A stretch of 60,117 nt of DNA from Betaproteobacteria bacterium. Its GTDB lineage: Bacteria; Pseudomonadota; Gammaproteobacteria; Burkholderiales; SG8-39. Positions 47,566-58,141 of the stretch are shown piece by piece; the first letter of the stretch is position 1; each line of letters opens with the position of its first letter. The DNA lies in contig JACPYS010000034.1 of the NCBI GenBank assembly GCA_016195915.1, positions 1 through 60,117 on the forward strand, given 5' to 3'. Under the pieces are notes generated by a model. The model was not told where the DNA came from. It saw only the letters and a program-made list of their open reading frames with translations, and ran no database searches. Both the position numbers and the translations under genes were made by a program.

Positions 47566-47878
47566 TGGCGGGAGGAAAGTCTTACGCTGAAAGCAAATGT
47601 GCCGCGCGTTGCAAGTGTCCGGTGGCGGCAAGCGGCATGGACAGATTTGCAACGCGCGGATCACTCCACGTTTCCCAATAATCGGCAGCGTTTGATCGAG
47701 CACGAGATCGCGGGGCGCTTCTTTGTCGGTTGCCGGGGTAAGCGAAGGCGCAGTGGTCGCTCTCCGGTGAGCGCTTCAAACGTGGATGCGACGCTGATTG
47801 AATCCTCGGCTTCGCTCATGCGCCCCAAGCGCAAGGACGGCGCGCCTCCACGCTGCGGGGGGTGACGGAACGGTGCCA
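47566..47878. other. Gene-free stretch
   Basis: No supported gene. Short Arg-rich frames on both strands resemble no family that I recognise. No terminator hairpin is evident directly after the binding-protein gene. Confidence 0.4.
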
Positions 47879-48043
47879 ATGGTAGCAGCGAGTCACGCCC
47901 GATACGGGAATTCGCGCTCCGCGACCGGCGGAGCCTCGAGTATCAGGAACGTCGGCAACGTATACGATCCCGAAGAAGACCATGTGGTGACCCTTGAAGG
48001 GGTCCCCTTGGACATATTCCGTCAGGGCAGTTCTGCGCGGTAG
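47879..48043 (+). pseudogene. ABC ATPase N-terminal remnant
   Basis: 54 codons reading GGASSIRNVGNVYDPEEDHV then VTLEGVPLDIF and stop. This matches the N terminus of ATPase 1 (GGVSIRKVSKVYDPEGARVV then ALYECSVEIAP) and stops before Walker A. It is therefore the start of a related ATPase gene that has been lost, a sign of duplication or rearrangement after the ABC operon. Confidence 0.6.
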
Positions 48044-48186
48044 CGGGGCCAGTCTTGCCGGCGGTATCGTGCAATGGAAGGCCGGATACGTCCGGTGATG
48101 CGAAGTGGGGGTAGCCTTTGTGGGCACAGGCGCCTGCAAATCGGAGCTATAGTTCGGAGTACCGTGCCGCCGGAGAGGAAACAGAC

Positions 48187-48729
48187 ATGGCCGAAAAGCT
48201 GAGAAGACGCATCCAGGAGATCCAGGCGAATCTCGAGGCCCACCCGGATAGGGCGATGGTTTCGATAACCGCTGCGAGCCGGGTGGTGGATCGGGATGGA
48301 TGGTGCAGCGAGGTCAAAGTCCGCGATCACACCCTCACCGGGGACCTACCCGCGAATTTCGCCGGCACTGATCGGGGGCCGAAGCCCACGGAATTCGTGC
48401 TGGTGGGTCTCGCCACCTGCCACGAGGTGACTTACCGGGTGATGGCGGAGTCCCTCGGAATCCCTCTCGACGGCGTGTCGGTCACGGTCACCGGTGTTTC
48501 GGACGCCAGGGGGTTTATCGGGCTCGACGATCGCGTACGGTCGGGCTTTCTCGAAGTCCGGGGCACGGTGACGCTCGACACTCCGGCGAGCGACGCCGAC
48601 GTCGCAAGACTCCGGCAGATGGTAGAGAAGCACTGCCCGGTGCTCGACGCCCTGAGGGCGCCGGTACCGGTCACCATGGAAGTCGTGAACGCGGGGCGCG
48701 CGGCGAAGTCCGCCGCGGCCGGCGGCTGA
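48187..48729 (+). CDS. OsmC/Ohr-family protein
   Basis: A 180-residue cytoplasmic thiol protein. The two family cysteines are Cys78 (VGLATCHEVTYRV) and Cys150 (MVEKHCPVLDAL), which in relatives reduce organic peroxides. The distance between them and the N-terminal helix MAEKLRRRIQEIQANLE fit the family. GAGGAAACAGAC precedes the ATG. It is not in an obvious operon. Some OsmC-like proteins act in sulfur metabolism. Confidence 0.85.
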   Translation: MAEKLRRRIQEIQANLEAHPDRAMVSITAASRVVDRDGWCSEVKVRDHTLTGDLPANFAGTDRGPKPTEFVLVGLATCHEVTYRVMAESLGIPLDGVSVTVTGVSDARGFIGLDDRVRSGFLEVRGTVTLDTPASDADVARLRQMVEKHCPVLDALRAPVPVTMEVVNAGRAAKSAAAGG

Positions 48730-48970
48730 ACTCCCGAGCAGAGACCGCCGATGCCCGGTCGGGGCGTTCACGTGCTGAAACCCTATGAGGTGCTCGACCG
48801 CGATGCGGCCGCGCACCGTCTCGACTGGCACTGTGTGCGCGAGCACGGTAATCGATGGTGCCGCGGCTTGATCACAGATTAGATTCGTCTCCTGCGTGCC
48901 GCAGCCTTCACGCCCAAGCGGACACGAGTCTGGCTGCGGCCACCTGAATATGGTCGCCAATCAAGTAAGG
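48730..48970. other. Gene-free stretch
   Basis: No supported gene or hairpin. A stretch downstream of OsmC, with only chance frames. Confidence 0.4.
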
Positions 48971-49159
48971 TTAGACCATTCCGAAATAGCGCAACGCTAT
49001 CCCAAACAATACCAGCGCGAGCAGGGCCTTGAGCCAGCGCTCGCGCAGATAGCGCGAAAGCTGTGGGCCAAACCAGGCGCCGGCGAAGGAGACTATGAAC
49101 ATCGGCAGTTGCGATGCGACGGCCATGTAGAGCTGCGCGACCCCTGTAAGCGGCAACCC
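48971..49159 (-). pseudogene. TauE/SafE-family exporter, C-terminal remnant
   Basis: About 62 codons reading LPLTGVAQLYMAVASQLPMF then IVSFAGAWFGPQLSR and KALLALVLFGIALRYFGMV. This is the last two membrane helices of a TauE/SafE (sulfite/sulfoacetate exporter-like) permease. The first about 190 residues are missing and upstream codons are unrelated. Confidence 0.65.
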
Positions 49160-49178
49160 GCGAGCGGAACTTGCGCGG

Positions 49179-49400
49179 CTAGAGACTGCAGGGCAACGAG
49201 TGAAGGCCGCACGGCGGCGGCTCGGTACCCAACCCGCGGAGCGCAGTGGCCGGAGCTGCTCTGCCGCCATATCCCGGAGCGCTAGGAGCGCCGGGTGTCA
49301 CAGCCGGCGCGGGCAAACGATGACGGGTGTGATCAATCGTTATCGCAATCACCGCCAACCCGAGCGCCGAACCCATGATGATCTTGGCCTTGTGCTTCAT
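49179..49400 (-). CDS. Hypothetical small protein with N-terminal membrane segment
   Basis: 73 codons starting MKHKAKIIMGSALGLAVIAI, a Lys-rich start and a hydrophobic stretch like a signal anchor, followed by a Pro/Gly/Ala-rich tail. No family is recognised and the binding site is weak, so it may be a chance reading. The bases up to 49630 hold no other recognised gene. Confidence 0.3.
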   Translation of the reverse strand: MKHKAKIIMGSALGLAVIAITIDHTRHRLPAPAVTPGAPSAPGYGGRAAPATALRGLGTEPPPCGLHSLPCSL

Positions 49401-49630
49401 GTTTTTACCGCCGGCCGGGCGAGGCCGAAATACGGAAGAAGCTTGACACCCACGATGTTGTGAAAAACGATCTCGACGCATGATCCGCTCGGGATCGGAC
49501 CACAAGATATAGGCGAAAGGCGCACGCTTGAGCGCTATGTAGTAGGTCATCGCGTGACGAATTGAACGCGAGATGCGAATTTCAACAAACTGCTAACTGC
49601 AAATCCGGCCGCGCAACCCGCAGCCGTAGG

Positions 49631-50140
49631 TCAGGGCTGGATGTAAGCGTACCCCTTCGCCTGGTACGACATCAGCGAGATCCAGCTGTTGCCGACAACC
49701 TTGACGGAGGGCAGCACGTTCTCCGCCTTGGTCTCCTGCTGGCGGATTGCGACCGAGCACTGCTCGATGCCGTGAACGCCCGGCGCCTGGCTCATCTCCT
49801 TGAGCTTTTCGGCGATCTTGAGCACCGCCTCCTTGTCTTCCGGTTTGACCTTGCTCATGTCGGTCTGCACCAGCTTGGTGGCCGGGCCGCGGAACGCGAG
49901 CACGAAGCTCGGCGTGACACCCTGCTTGATCAGTGACTGGCGCGTTTCGTCGATGACGTTGGGCCGGTTGAGCAGCGCCTTCCCTTCGCCGGTGGTGATG
50001 TCGAAACCGACCTTCACCTCCTTGAGGCCGGCGAGTACGGCTCGGTCATCGGCTTGGGCGACGGCCGGGGAGGCGGAAAGGGTCAGCGTCGACAGCAGCA
50101 GCGATACGACGACGCTGCGCCAGCACAATGCGCGTTTCAT
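49631..50140 (-). CDS. Periplasmic DsrE-family protein
   Basis: A 169-residue secreted protein. The signal peptide ends near PAVAQADD. The body has the DsrE/F-like fold, with FVLAFRGPATKLVQTDMSK and GVHGIEQCSVAIRQQ holding a single conserved-looking cysteine. Cytoplasmic relatives transfer sulfur; periplasmic ones are of unknown role. It is divergent from the CoA-binding gene, with two-box element B between them. Confidence 0.85.
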   Translation of the reverse strand: MKRALCWRSVVVSLLLSTLTLSASPAVAQADDRAVLAGLKEVKVGFDITTGEGKALLNRPNVIDETRQSLIKQGVTPSFVLAFRGPATKLVQTDMSKVKPEDKEAVLKIAEKLKEMSQAPGVHGIEQCSVAIRQQETKAENVLPSVKVVGNSWISLMSYQAKGYAYIQP

Positions 50141-50251
50141 GGTTTGTTTCCTCCTTTGGGCGAGTCCCGACGCGCCAAAGCGCGTCCGAGGCCACAGGCG
50201 ATCATACGAGTTCGGCGGCTACAATCGAACGGCGAGAATTATTTTCCGAAT

Positions 50252-50303
50252 TGGGATACATCCCACGCTATTCCGTCGATGGATTGTGGTTGCGTTCCCA
50301 ACC
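50252..50303 (+). promoter_or_regulatory. Conserved two-box element, copy B (before the CoA-binding/metY operon)
   Basis: TGGGATACATCCCA, a perfect palindrome (50252-50265), then 18 bases, then TTGTGGTTGCGTTCCCAACC (50284-50303). It lies 69 bases before the CoA-binding gene. TTGTGG (50284-50289) and CATAAA (50307-50312) are 17 bases apart and could be a weak promoter. On the other side, toward dsrE, the bases read CGGAAAAT just outside the palindrome, as at copies A and D. Confidence 0.8.
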
Positions 50304-50372
50304 AGGCATAAACTAGCGTAGTTTTGGTTCAGTTGGAAACCTAACCGCACGTCTTCCTTAAAGGAGCCGCCG

Positions 50373-52189
<1,817 letters not shown>

Positions 52190-52205
52190 CCTACCAAGGG
52201 AGACC

Positions 52206-52222
52206 CCCCGGCTCTGCCGGGG
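52206..52222 (+). repeat. Hairpin repeat, left copy
   Basis: CCCCGGC-TCT-GCCGGGG, a perfect 7-base stem, 16 bases after the metY stop. The same 18 bases (CCCCCGGCTCTGCCGGGG) recur in the same orientation at 52518-52535. No T-tract follows. Confidence 0.8.
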
Positions 52223-52517
52223 AGGCAGCAGAGGTTTGACATTTCCGGAAGTCGCCGTGGCAGTGGCAGCAATCGCAAGTCGAGGAAAGTAAATGCGAAG
52301 GCGGCGCAGAAAATAGACCCGGAAACGAGTTCGGGTCGGGAGTGTGCGTACCCGGAAGGAGCCCTCCGGGTACAGTGAGCGACGCAGGTGTATGCACAAG
52401 TGAGGCGCGATGTGGTTTGGTAGTCGATCATCAAATGGTGATGCGCGAACGTGCCCTCGAATTTTTGGCGACGCGTTCGCGGCGCCAAAGCCGCTTCGAG
52501 CGGCTCACAACTTAAAG
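52223..52517. other. Gene-free convergent gap between the hairpin repeats
   Basis: About 295 bases between the convergent metY and methyltransferase genes. Frames on the - strand give Pro/Ser-rich translations of no known family. It may be a small non-autonomous element bounded by the hairpins, but no terminal repeats of a known IS are recognised. Confidence 0.35.
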
Positions 52518-52536
52518 CCCCCGGCTCTGCCGGGGG
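52518..52536 (+). repeat. Hairpin repeat, right copy
   Basis: CCCCCGGC-TCT-GCCGGGGG, a perfect 8-base stem, four bases from the stop codon of the methyltransferase gene on the - strand. It may act as a terminator for that gene (CTTTAA follows on the - strand), or be a REP-like element together with the left copy. Confidence 0.8.
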
Positions 52537-52540
52537 ATAC

Positions 52541-53950
52541 TTACCTCCTCTTGCGCGAAACGACATACGATTCGTCGAGAAACCACATGCCACCGTGGGC
52601 CCGCAGGACCTCGTTTGTGGCATCGAGATAGCCGCGCTCGCCAATCACCTGCGCAAGCCGTTCGTCGTCGATCTGCGCGACGTACACCGCCGCGTTCCAT
52701 GCCGCGAACAGCGTCGAGGTGCCGATGGTCTCGGCGATCTCGGTCGGCAGCGTGTGCATTTCGTAACGAAATACGGCGCGCGAATCGGCATAGGCATTGA
52801 AGTTGTAATGGCGCGCGTCCTTTCCGAGTTCGATTCGCACCGCGCGCAGCAGGTCGTGCCGGCCGGTGATGAAGGGGTTTTCCACGGGCCAGACCTTGCG
52901 CACGACTTCGAGTCCCGGATCGCGCCCGTGGGAATGAATGCCGAGCAGGCGTCCGCCGGGGCCGAGCGCGCGGGCGAGCGGCCCGATCACCTTCGCCGCC
53001 TTGAACTCGACGGGAACGCGTGCGCGGTAGGGCTGTGAAGCGATCACCAGATCGTAATCCGCGCGCGCCTTGCCCTGGCGCGGGATCACCTCGTCCAGCA
53101 GGAAGCGGAAATCCTCCCGGTAGAGCACCAGTGCCACCGGGCGCTCGTAGATCGGATTACCGGTCTTGGGACTGTGGCGCGCCTGCCAGTGGCGCGCGAG
53201 GAACGGCGCGAGCGCCGAGATCTGCTCGCTGAATTCGTGCGCAGTGGTCCCGCTCAATGCCACCTCGCGCCACTCCAGCGACGTGGCCGCGGCGAGCGCT
53301 TTCGGCGCAAGCCACGGGGCTTCGCTGTAGTACATGTTGGTGGCCACCAGCACCGTCGCCGGGTGCTCGAACAGGCGGTCGGCCATCTTGTCGAGCGACA
53401 GCCGCACGTCTTCGAGGCTGATCTCCTTGCCGACGAAGTAGAACGGCCGGGTCGGAAATCGCCGGTGCATCTCGCGCATCACGCGCGTGAGCACCGAGCC
53501 GTCGCCCATGCCGGCGTCGAACACGCGGACGGCGGGCGGACGCGGGTGGATGTGCGCAAGCTCCATGCCGACGCGCCGCGCGATCACTTCCTTCTCGCTG
53601 CAGGTGTTGACGAACAGCAGGTACTTCTGGCGGTTGTCGAAGAAGCGGAAATTGCGCGAGGGCGCGCCTTCGCCCGGTGCGGTGGTCTTCGGCGCCGCGC
53701 GGTGCGCAACGCGGATCAACGGCAGCAGTTCGGGCGGCGCAGCGCGTGGCTTCGCCCCGCGCCGGGTCAGAAAGGTATTGACGCGCTCGAGCGTCTCAGG
53801 AGTGATGCGCGCGCCATCGCGCAGCCGCGCGACAAACTTGCCGTCGTTGACGGCGTGCCGGCCGAAGGTCGACTCCGCCATGTGGCTGTCGCGGCAGAAC
53901 TCGGAGATGCTGTCGAGCAGCGTTCCTCCGGATGACGCGACGATTTCCAT
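52541..53950 (-). CDS. Methyltransferase-fold protein with N-terminal HTH-like region
   Basis: A 469-residue protein. Residues 10-60 (ESTFGRHAVNDGKFVARLRD, ITPETLERVNTFLTRRG) resemble a small lambda-repressor-like helical domain. The core has a SAM-binding motif I, VRVFDAGMGDGSVLTRVM, and LGPGGRLLGIHSHGRDPG later. The target is unknown. The ATG at 53950 has GGGAGGGG seven bases upstream; a start at 53965 would bury this site. Two-box element C lies 35 bases before the start. Confidence 0.75.
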   Translation of the reverse strand: MEIVASSGGTLLDSISEFCRDSHMAESTFGRHAVNDGKFVARLRDGARITPETLERVNTFLTRRGAKPRAAPPELLPLIRVAHRAAPKTTAPGEGAPSRNFRFFDNRQKYLLFVNTCSEKEVIARRVGMELAHIHPRPPAVRVFDAGMGDGSVLTRVMREMHRRFPTRPFYFVGKEISLEDVRLSLDKMADRLFEHPATVLVATNMYYSEAPWLAPKALAAATSLEWREVALSGTTAHEFSEQISALAPFLARHWQARHSPKTGNPIYERPVALVLYREDFRFLLDEVIPRQGKARADYDLVIASQPYRARVPVEFKAAKVIGPLARALGPGGRLLGIHSHGRDPGLEVVRKVWPVENPFITGRHDLLRAVRIELGKDARHYNFNAYADSRAVFRYEMHTLPTEIAETIGTSTLFAAWNAAVYVAQIDDERLAQVIGERGYLDATNEVLRAHGGMWFLDESYVVSRKRR

Positions 53951-53985
53951 GCCGACCCCTCCCATCCCGGACGGTACGTACGAGG

Positions 53986-54037
53986 TGGTGGGAATGCAAC
54001 CACAACCCTCCTGTCGATAAAGATGGGAAACTGCCCA
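53986..54037 (-). promoter_or_regulatory. Conserved two-box element, copy C (before the methyltransferase gene)
   Basis: Read on the - strand: TGGGCAGTTTCCCA (54024-54037), 18 bases, then TTGTGGTTGCATTCCCACCA (53986-54005). The palindrome is less perfect than in copy B. In the 20-base box the stem changes from GGTTG/CAACC to GTGG/CCAC, keeping pairing. It lies between the kdpE stop and the methyltransferase start. Confidence 0.7.
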
Positions 54038-54051
54038 CTGTTAATAATCAA

Positions 54052-54756
54052 TCAGTTAGCATCCAAAGAAAGCCGGTATCCCACACCCGTTTCTGTCTGC
54101 AGCCGCTGCGGTCGGGCCGGGTCGGCCTCGAGCTTGGCGCGGAGGTTCGCCATATAGATGCGCAGGTAGTGAGGCCGGTCCGCATAACCCGGCCCCCAGA
54201 CTTCCTTCAGCAGGTGCCTCTGTGTGAGCACCTTGCCGGAGTGTTTCGCCAACTCCGCGAGCAGGCGGTACTCGGTCGGCGTCAGGTGAACTTCCTTTCC
54301 CGAGACCATAACGCGGCGCGCCGTGAGATCGATTTTCAAATTACCCGCCTCGATCGACGTGGCCGCGCTTGTCCCGTCCACGATGGCTGCGTGGCGCATC
54401 GCGACACGCAGGCGAGCGAGAAGTTCGCCGACTCCGAAAGGTTTGACGACGTAATCGTCGGCTCCCGCATCGAGCGCGCGGATCTTGTCGCCCTCCTGGG
54501 TGCGCGCCGAGAGAACGACGATCGGCACGCGGCTCCATTCGCGCAACCGGACGATTACTTCCACGCCGTCGACATCCGGCAATCCGAGATCGAGAACGAT
54601 CGCCTCGGGCCTGCGGTTGGCCGCCATCGCCAATCCGCGTTCGCCGGATTCCGCCTCCTCGACTGAAAATCCCTGCGCCTCCAGCGAGGCGCGCAGGAAT
54701 TTCCGGATCGGCGGCTCATCCTCGATCACCAGCACGACCGGGCGCCCACTCGTCAT
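54052..54756 (-). CDS. kdpE: Response regulator KdpE
   Basis: An OmpR-family regulator of 234 residues. The receiver domain has the acidic pocket EDE (12-14), phospho-acceptor Asp56 (IVLDLGLPD) and the lysine in VVKPFGVGEL. The C-terminal winged helix shows LTPTEYRLLAELAKHSGKVL and YLRIYMANLRAKLE. The ATG overlaps the kdpD stop (ATGA). In other bacteria it turns on kdpFABC at low potassium; no kdpFABC is visible in this window. Confidence 0.93.
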   Translation of the reverse strand: MTSGRPVVLVIEDEPPIRKFLRASLEAQGFSVEEAESGERGLAMAANRRPEAIVLDLGLPDVDGVEVIVRLREWSRVPIVVLSARTQEGDKIRALDAGADDYVVKPFGVGELLARLRVAMRHAAIVDGTSAATSIEAGNLKIDLTARRVMVSGKEVHLTPTEYRLLAELAKHSGKVLTQRHLLKEVWGPGYADRPHYLRIYMANLRAKLEADPARPQRLQTETGVGYRLSLDAN

Positions 54757-57479
54757 GCCGGTATCTCGGCTTCCAGGACGGGCGGCTCCTCGTCGCCTTG
54801 CGGAATGCTGAAGCGGAACACCACGCCGCCGGCGGGAATGTTCTCGGCCCAGATCCGCCCGCCGTGCGCCTCGACGATCGCCTTGCAGATCGCGAGCCCG
54901 AGTCCGGCGCCACCGGGCGAGGACTCCGGCACGCCGCGGTGAAATTTGTCGAACACTTTCTTCTCCTCACCGGGCCTGAGGCCGGGTCCGTCGTCCACCA
55001 CAGTGAACTCGATCTCGTCCGGCCGCGTCTCGACCGCGACATCGATGCCGCTGCCCGGAGGAGTGTACTTTGCCGCGTTTTCGACCAGGTTGACGAGTAC
55101 CTGTTCGACCAGCACCTCATCGAAACGCACCAGCACCGCTTGCTTCGGCAGGCGAGTGGTGACCTTGTGTTTCGTCAGCCTGGCGGTGAGCCGCGAGAGG
55201 GCGCCGCCGACCACTTCTTCTACGGTATGCCAGCCGGCATTGACGCGAGTGGCTCCGGCCTGAAGTCGCGCAAGATCGAGAACCTTGGTGACCACCTCGC
55301 TCATGCGCCGCGCTTCCTCCGCGACGCTATGCGCGAGTTCCCTGCGGGCGGTTGCGCTGATCGCTTCGGACTGTTCGGCGAGGCTCGAGGAGGCTCCGAC
55401 GATGGTGGCGAGCGGAGTGCGCAGTTCGTGCGAGATGGCTGCGAGCAGTGCATTGCGCAGGCTTTCGGTTTCAGCTGCGAGTTGCGCGGCGCGCGCTTCG
55501 TCCGCGAGTCGCGCGCGTGCGATCGCCATGGCGACCAGGGCGGCGAAGGTGTCGAGCAGCCGGCGCTGCTCGGGAACGAAGATGCGGCGCGCATTCGCGG
55601 GCAACAGCGCAAGCACGCCGACCGGGCCGGCCGGCGTGGCGAGCGGCGCGAAATGCGTGTCCGAACCGGCCAGCGTGTCGGTCCCGAGCCCGGCGGGCTG
55701 CTTGTGGTCGTACACCCATTGCGCGATGGCGAGGTCTGCGCCACGCAGCGAGCCCGCGAGGCCGTTGCCGCGCGGGTGCTGCACGTGTCCGTTCGCGTCC
55801 GGAAGCAGCACCACCACCTGGCTCGCAAATACTTCGGCCACGTGGCGCACCGCGATGCGCACGATTTCTTCCAGCTTTTCCGTCGCCGCCATCTCCCGGC
55901 TCATCTCGAACAATGCCGAGGTGCGCTGTTCGCGATAGCCGGCGATCCTCGCCTGCAGGCGCACGCGTCCGGCGAGCGTGCTGATGACGAGGCCGACCAA
56001 CAGCATCACGCCGAACGTGACCAGGTACTCCGTATCGGCCACTGCGAAGCTGAAACGAGGCGGCACGAAGAAGAAATCGAATGCCGCCACCGAAAGTACC
56101 ACCGCGAGTACCGACGGCCCTCTGCCGAACCGGATCGCAACCACCACGACCCCGAGCAGGAACACCATCGCGATGTTGGGCAGCGCGAAGCTGCCGTGCA
56201 TCACGGCGCCAAGCACGCTGATCGCGGCCGGCGTCGCGGCAGCGCCAAGATAGGCCGGCCAACGGCGTCTGCCCGCGCTGCTGACGCCCAGCGCCTCGCG
56301 CGAGCGCACAATCATTCCCGCAGCGAGAATAGCGTGTTTTCCCTGCGTGCCGACCAGCGCAACATCGAGGTCACCCGCGCCCGTGATGATGCGCTCGGGT
56401 GTGGAACCCAGCAGCCTGCGGCGCCAGCGGCTGTGTTTTGAATGGCCGATGATTACACGGCTGACGTTCTGCGCGTGCGCGAAACCGAGTACCTCGCTGG
56501 CGACGTCGCCGCCGCCGACCACAACGCTCTTGGCCCCGAGTTCCTCGGCCAGGCGCAGGGTACGCAGCACCCGGTCGCGCTCGGCTTCGGGCAGCCGCAG
56601 CAGCGCCGGGGTCTCGACATAGAGCGCTGTCCACTCTGCTCCCATGCTGCTCGCCATCCGGCGGGTGGTCCGCACCAGGTGTTCGCCGTCTTCGCCCGGC
56701 CCGATGGCGACGAGCAGCCGCTCCGTGACCGGCCAGGCAGCGCGGATACCTTTTTCGTCCCGGTAGTCGCGCATCTGAGCATCGACGCGCTCCGCCGTGC
56801 GCCGCAGCGCAAGTTCGCGCAGAGCGATCAGGTTGCCCTTGCGGAAGAAGTTGTCGGCGGCGCGCGTCGCCTGCTCGGGAATGTAGACCTTGCCCCGCCC
56901 GAGCCGCTCGAGCAGGTCATCCGGGGGGAGATCCACCAGCTCGACTTCATCGGCCTGCTCGAACACCTTGTCGGGCAGCGTCTCCCACACGCGCACGCCG
57001 GTGATCTGCCCGACCACGTCGTTGACGCTCTCGAGGTGCTGGACGTTGAGGCTGGTGTAGACGTCGATCCCCGCGGCAATCAGCTCCTCGACATCCTGCC
57101 AGCGCTTCGGGTGGCGCGAGCCCGGGGCATTGGTATGCGCCAGTTCATCGACCAGCATCAGCGCAGGTTTGCGCGCGAGCGCCGCGTCGAGATCGAATTC
57201 GCTGAGCATTGCGCCCTGGCGCTCGAACTCGCGCAGCGGCAGTCGCTCGATGCCTTCGGCGAGCATCGCCGTTTCGCTGCGCCCATGGGTCACCACCATG
57301 CCGATGACCACGTTGGTACCGCGCGCCTTTTCCGCGCGCGCGGCGGTAAGCATTGCGTAGGTCTTGCCGACGCCGGCGCAGGCGCCAAAAAAAACCCGCA
57401 GCCGGCCGCGCCCCGCGCGGGACTCCTCGCGCTTGACGCGCGCGAGCAACGCGTCGGGATCGGGGCGCGAAGCGCTCAT
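54753..57479 (-). CDS. kdpD: Sensor histidine kinase KdpD
   Basis: A full-length KdpD of 908 residues. The N-terminal KdpD domain has the Walker A-like GACAGVGKT (32-40) and LVDELAHTNAPG (about 109-120). A universal-stress-protein domain follows (RLLVAIGPGEDGE, RVIIGHSKHSRWRR). About four membrane helices lie between residues 405 and 505, then a GAF region, His684 (ISHELRTPL) and the ATPase domain (NLVENAAKYTPPGSG, GLGLAICKAIVEAHGG). Its usual partner operon is replaced upstream by small genes. Confidence 0.94.
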   Translation of the reverse strand: MSASRPDPDALLARVKREESRAGRGRLRVFFGACAGVGKTYAMLTAARAEKARGTNVVIGMVVTHGRSETAMLAEGIERLPLREFERQGAMLSEFDLDAALARKPALMLVDELAHTNAPGSRHPKRWQDVEELIAAGIDVYTSLNVQHLESVNDVVGQITGVRVWETLPDKVFEQADEVELVDLPPDDLLERLGRGKVYIPEQATRAADNFFRKGNLIALRELALRRTAERVDAQMRDYRDEKGIRAAWPVTERLLVAIGPGEDGEHLVRTTRRMASSMGAEWTALYVETPALLRLPEAERDRVLRTLRLAEELGAKSVVVGGGDVASEVLGFAHAQNVSRVIIGHSKHSRWRRRLLGSTPERIITGAGDLDVALVGTQGKHAILAAGMIVRSREALGVSSAGRRRWPAYLGAAATPAAISVLGAVMHGSFALPNIAMVFLLGVVVVAIRFGRGPSVLAVVLSVAAFDFFFVPPRFSFAVADTEYLVTFGVMLLVGLVISTLAGRVRLQARIAGYREQRTSALFEMSREMAATEKLEEIVRIAVRHVAEVFASQVVVLLPDANGHVQHPRGNGLAGSLRGADLAIAQWVYDHKQPAGLGTDTLAGSDTHFAPLATPAGPVGVLALLPANARRIFVPEQRRLLDTFAALVAMAIARARLADEARAAQLAAETESLRNALLAAISHELRTPLATIVGASSSLAEQSEAISATARRELAHSVAEEARRMSEVVTKVLDLARLQAGATRVNAGWHTVEEVVGGALSRLTARLTKHKVTTRLPKQAVLVRFDEVLVEQVLVNLVENAAKYTPPGSGIDVAVETRPDEIEFTVVDDGPGLRPGEEKKVFDKFHRGVPESSPGGAGLGLAICKAIVEAHGGRIWAENIPAGGVVFRFSIPQGDEEPPVLEAEIPA

Positions 57480-57609
57480 TCGCGCACTTTACCGCATCCT
57501 GTTTGGGTGAGGTTTCAGGTACCAGTGTAGTTGCGCAAAGACCTTTCCATCGTCTCGCGCAGCTACTGGATGTTTCCGCTCCTGAACGGCCCAGCGGCGT
57601 GAAACGCGA

Positions 57610-57977
57610 TCAGAACAACCGTTCGGCGAGCCGGGCGAGGCGCTGCGCGCGTTCTACGGGTTGTTCCGGTGCGACCTGCCGCTCTCCCCGGACGACCCGC
57701 TCGATCGCGTGCGGCTCGACCAGAGTCACTTCGGGCCCGGAAGCGCGATCATGGCAGTCGCCAGCGCGAGAGCGACTGCACCGCAAGAACGGATGCAGAT
57801 ATGGGGATGTGCCGATTCCCGCGCGATGCGTTCGCTCAGGGCCGCCACGCCAGCTGCACCGGAGGGATATCGGACGGCGGTGGCTTCGTTCGGTCGCGCG
57901 GCGACCACAAGCGCGCCGTCCTCGGCGACGTCGACACCATAGTAGCGCTCGCCGACCGATTGCAAGGTCGTTTTCAT
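57610..57977 (-). pseudogene. IS110-like N-terminal domain protein, frameshifted
   Basis: From the ATG at 57977 one frame reads YYGVDVAEDGALVVAARPNE, then ICIRSCGAVALALATAMIAL and PGPK, then stops. In the next frame the sequence continues VTLVEPHAIERVVRGERQVA then RLARLAERLF. The two together resemble the RNase H-like N-terminal part of IS110-type transposases, without the C-terminal transposase domain. The break is near 57735. The start overlaps the previous small gene in ATGA, which argues for an operon member rather than an inserted element. Confidence 0.55.
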
Positions 57978-58141
57978 ATCCGATGCAAGACCTCAAGTAT
58001 GCGAAACAGGACTGGTACCGCGACGAGCGCGACCAGCAGCACCACTGCGAAGAGGTAGGCGTATGCGTCCACCCCCGCGGACTCGCGCTGACGGGTGAGC
58101 CGTTCGGAATCCAGGGATTCGGTCGAAAATGGCGTGTTCAT
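57974..58141 (-). CDS. Small membrane protein, 55 residues
   Basis: Starts MNTPFSTESLDSERLTRQRE, then one helix YLFAVVLLVALVAVPVLFRI (about 29-48), and ends in a short basic tail. No family is recognised. AAAGAGATG precedes the ATG. A longer reading from 58315 is Arg-rich and not supported. Second-to-last small gene before kdpD; its stop overlaps the next gene. Confidence 0.6.
   Translation of the reverse strand: MNTPFSTESLDSERLTRQRESAGVDAYAYLFAVVLLVALVAVPVLFRILEVLHRI

Noticed and set aside
50284-50303. Sigma-54 promoter in the 20-base box
   Set aside because: The required GG and GC pairs are not ten bases apart in any copy.
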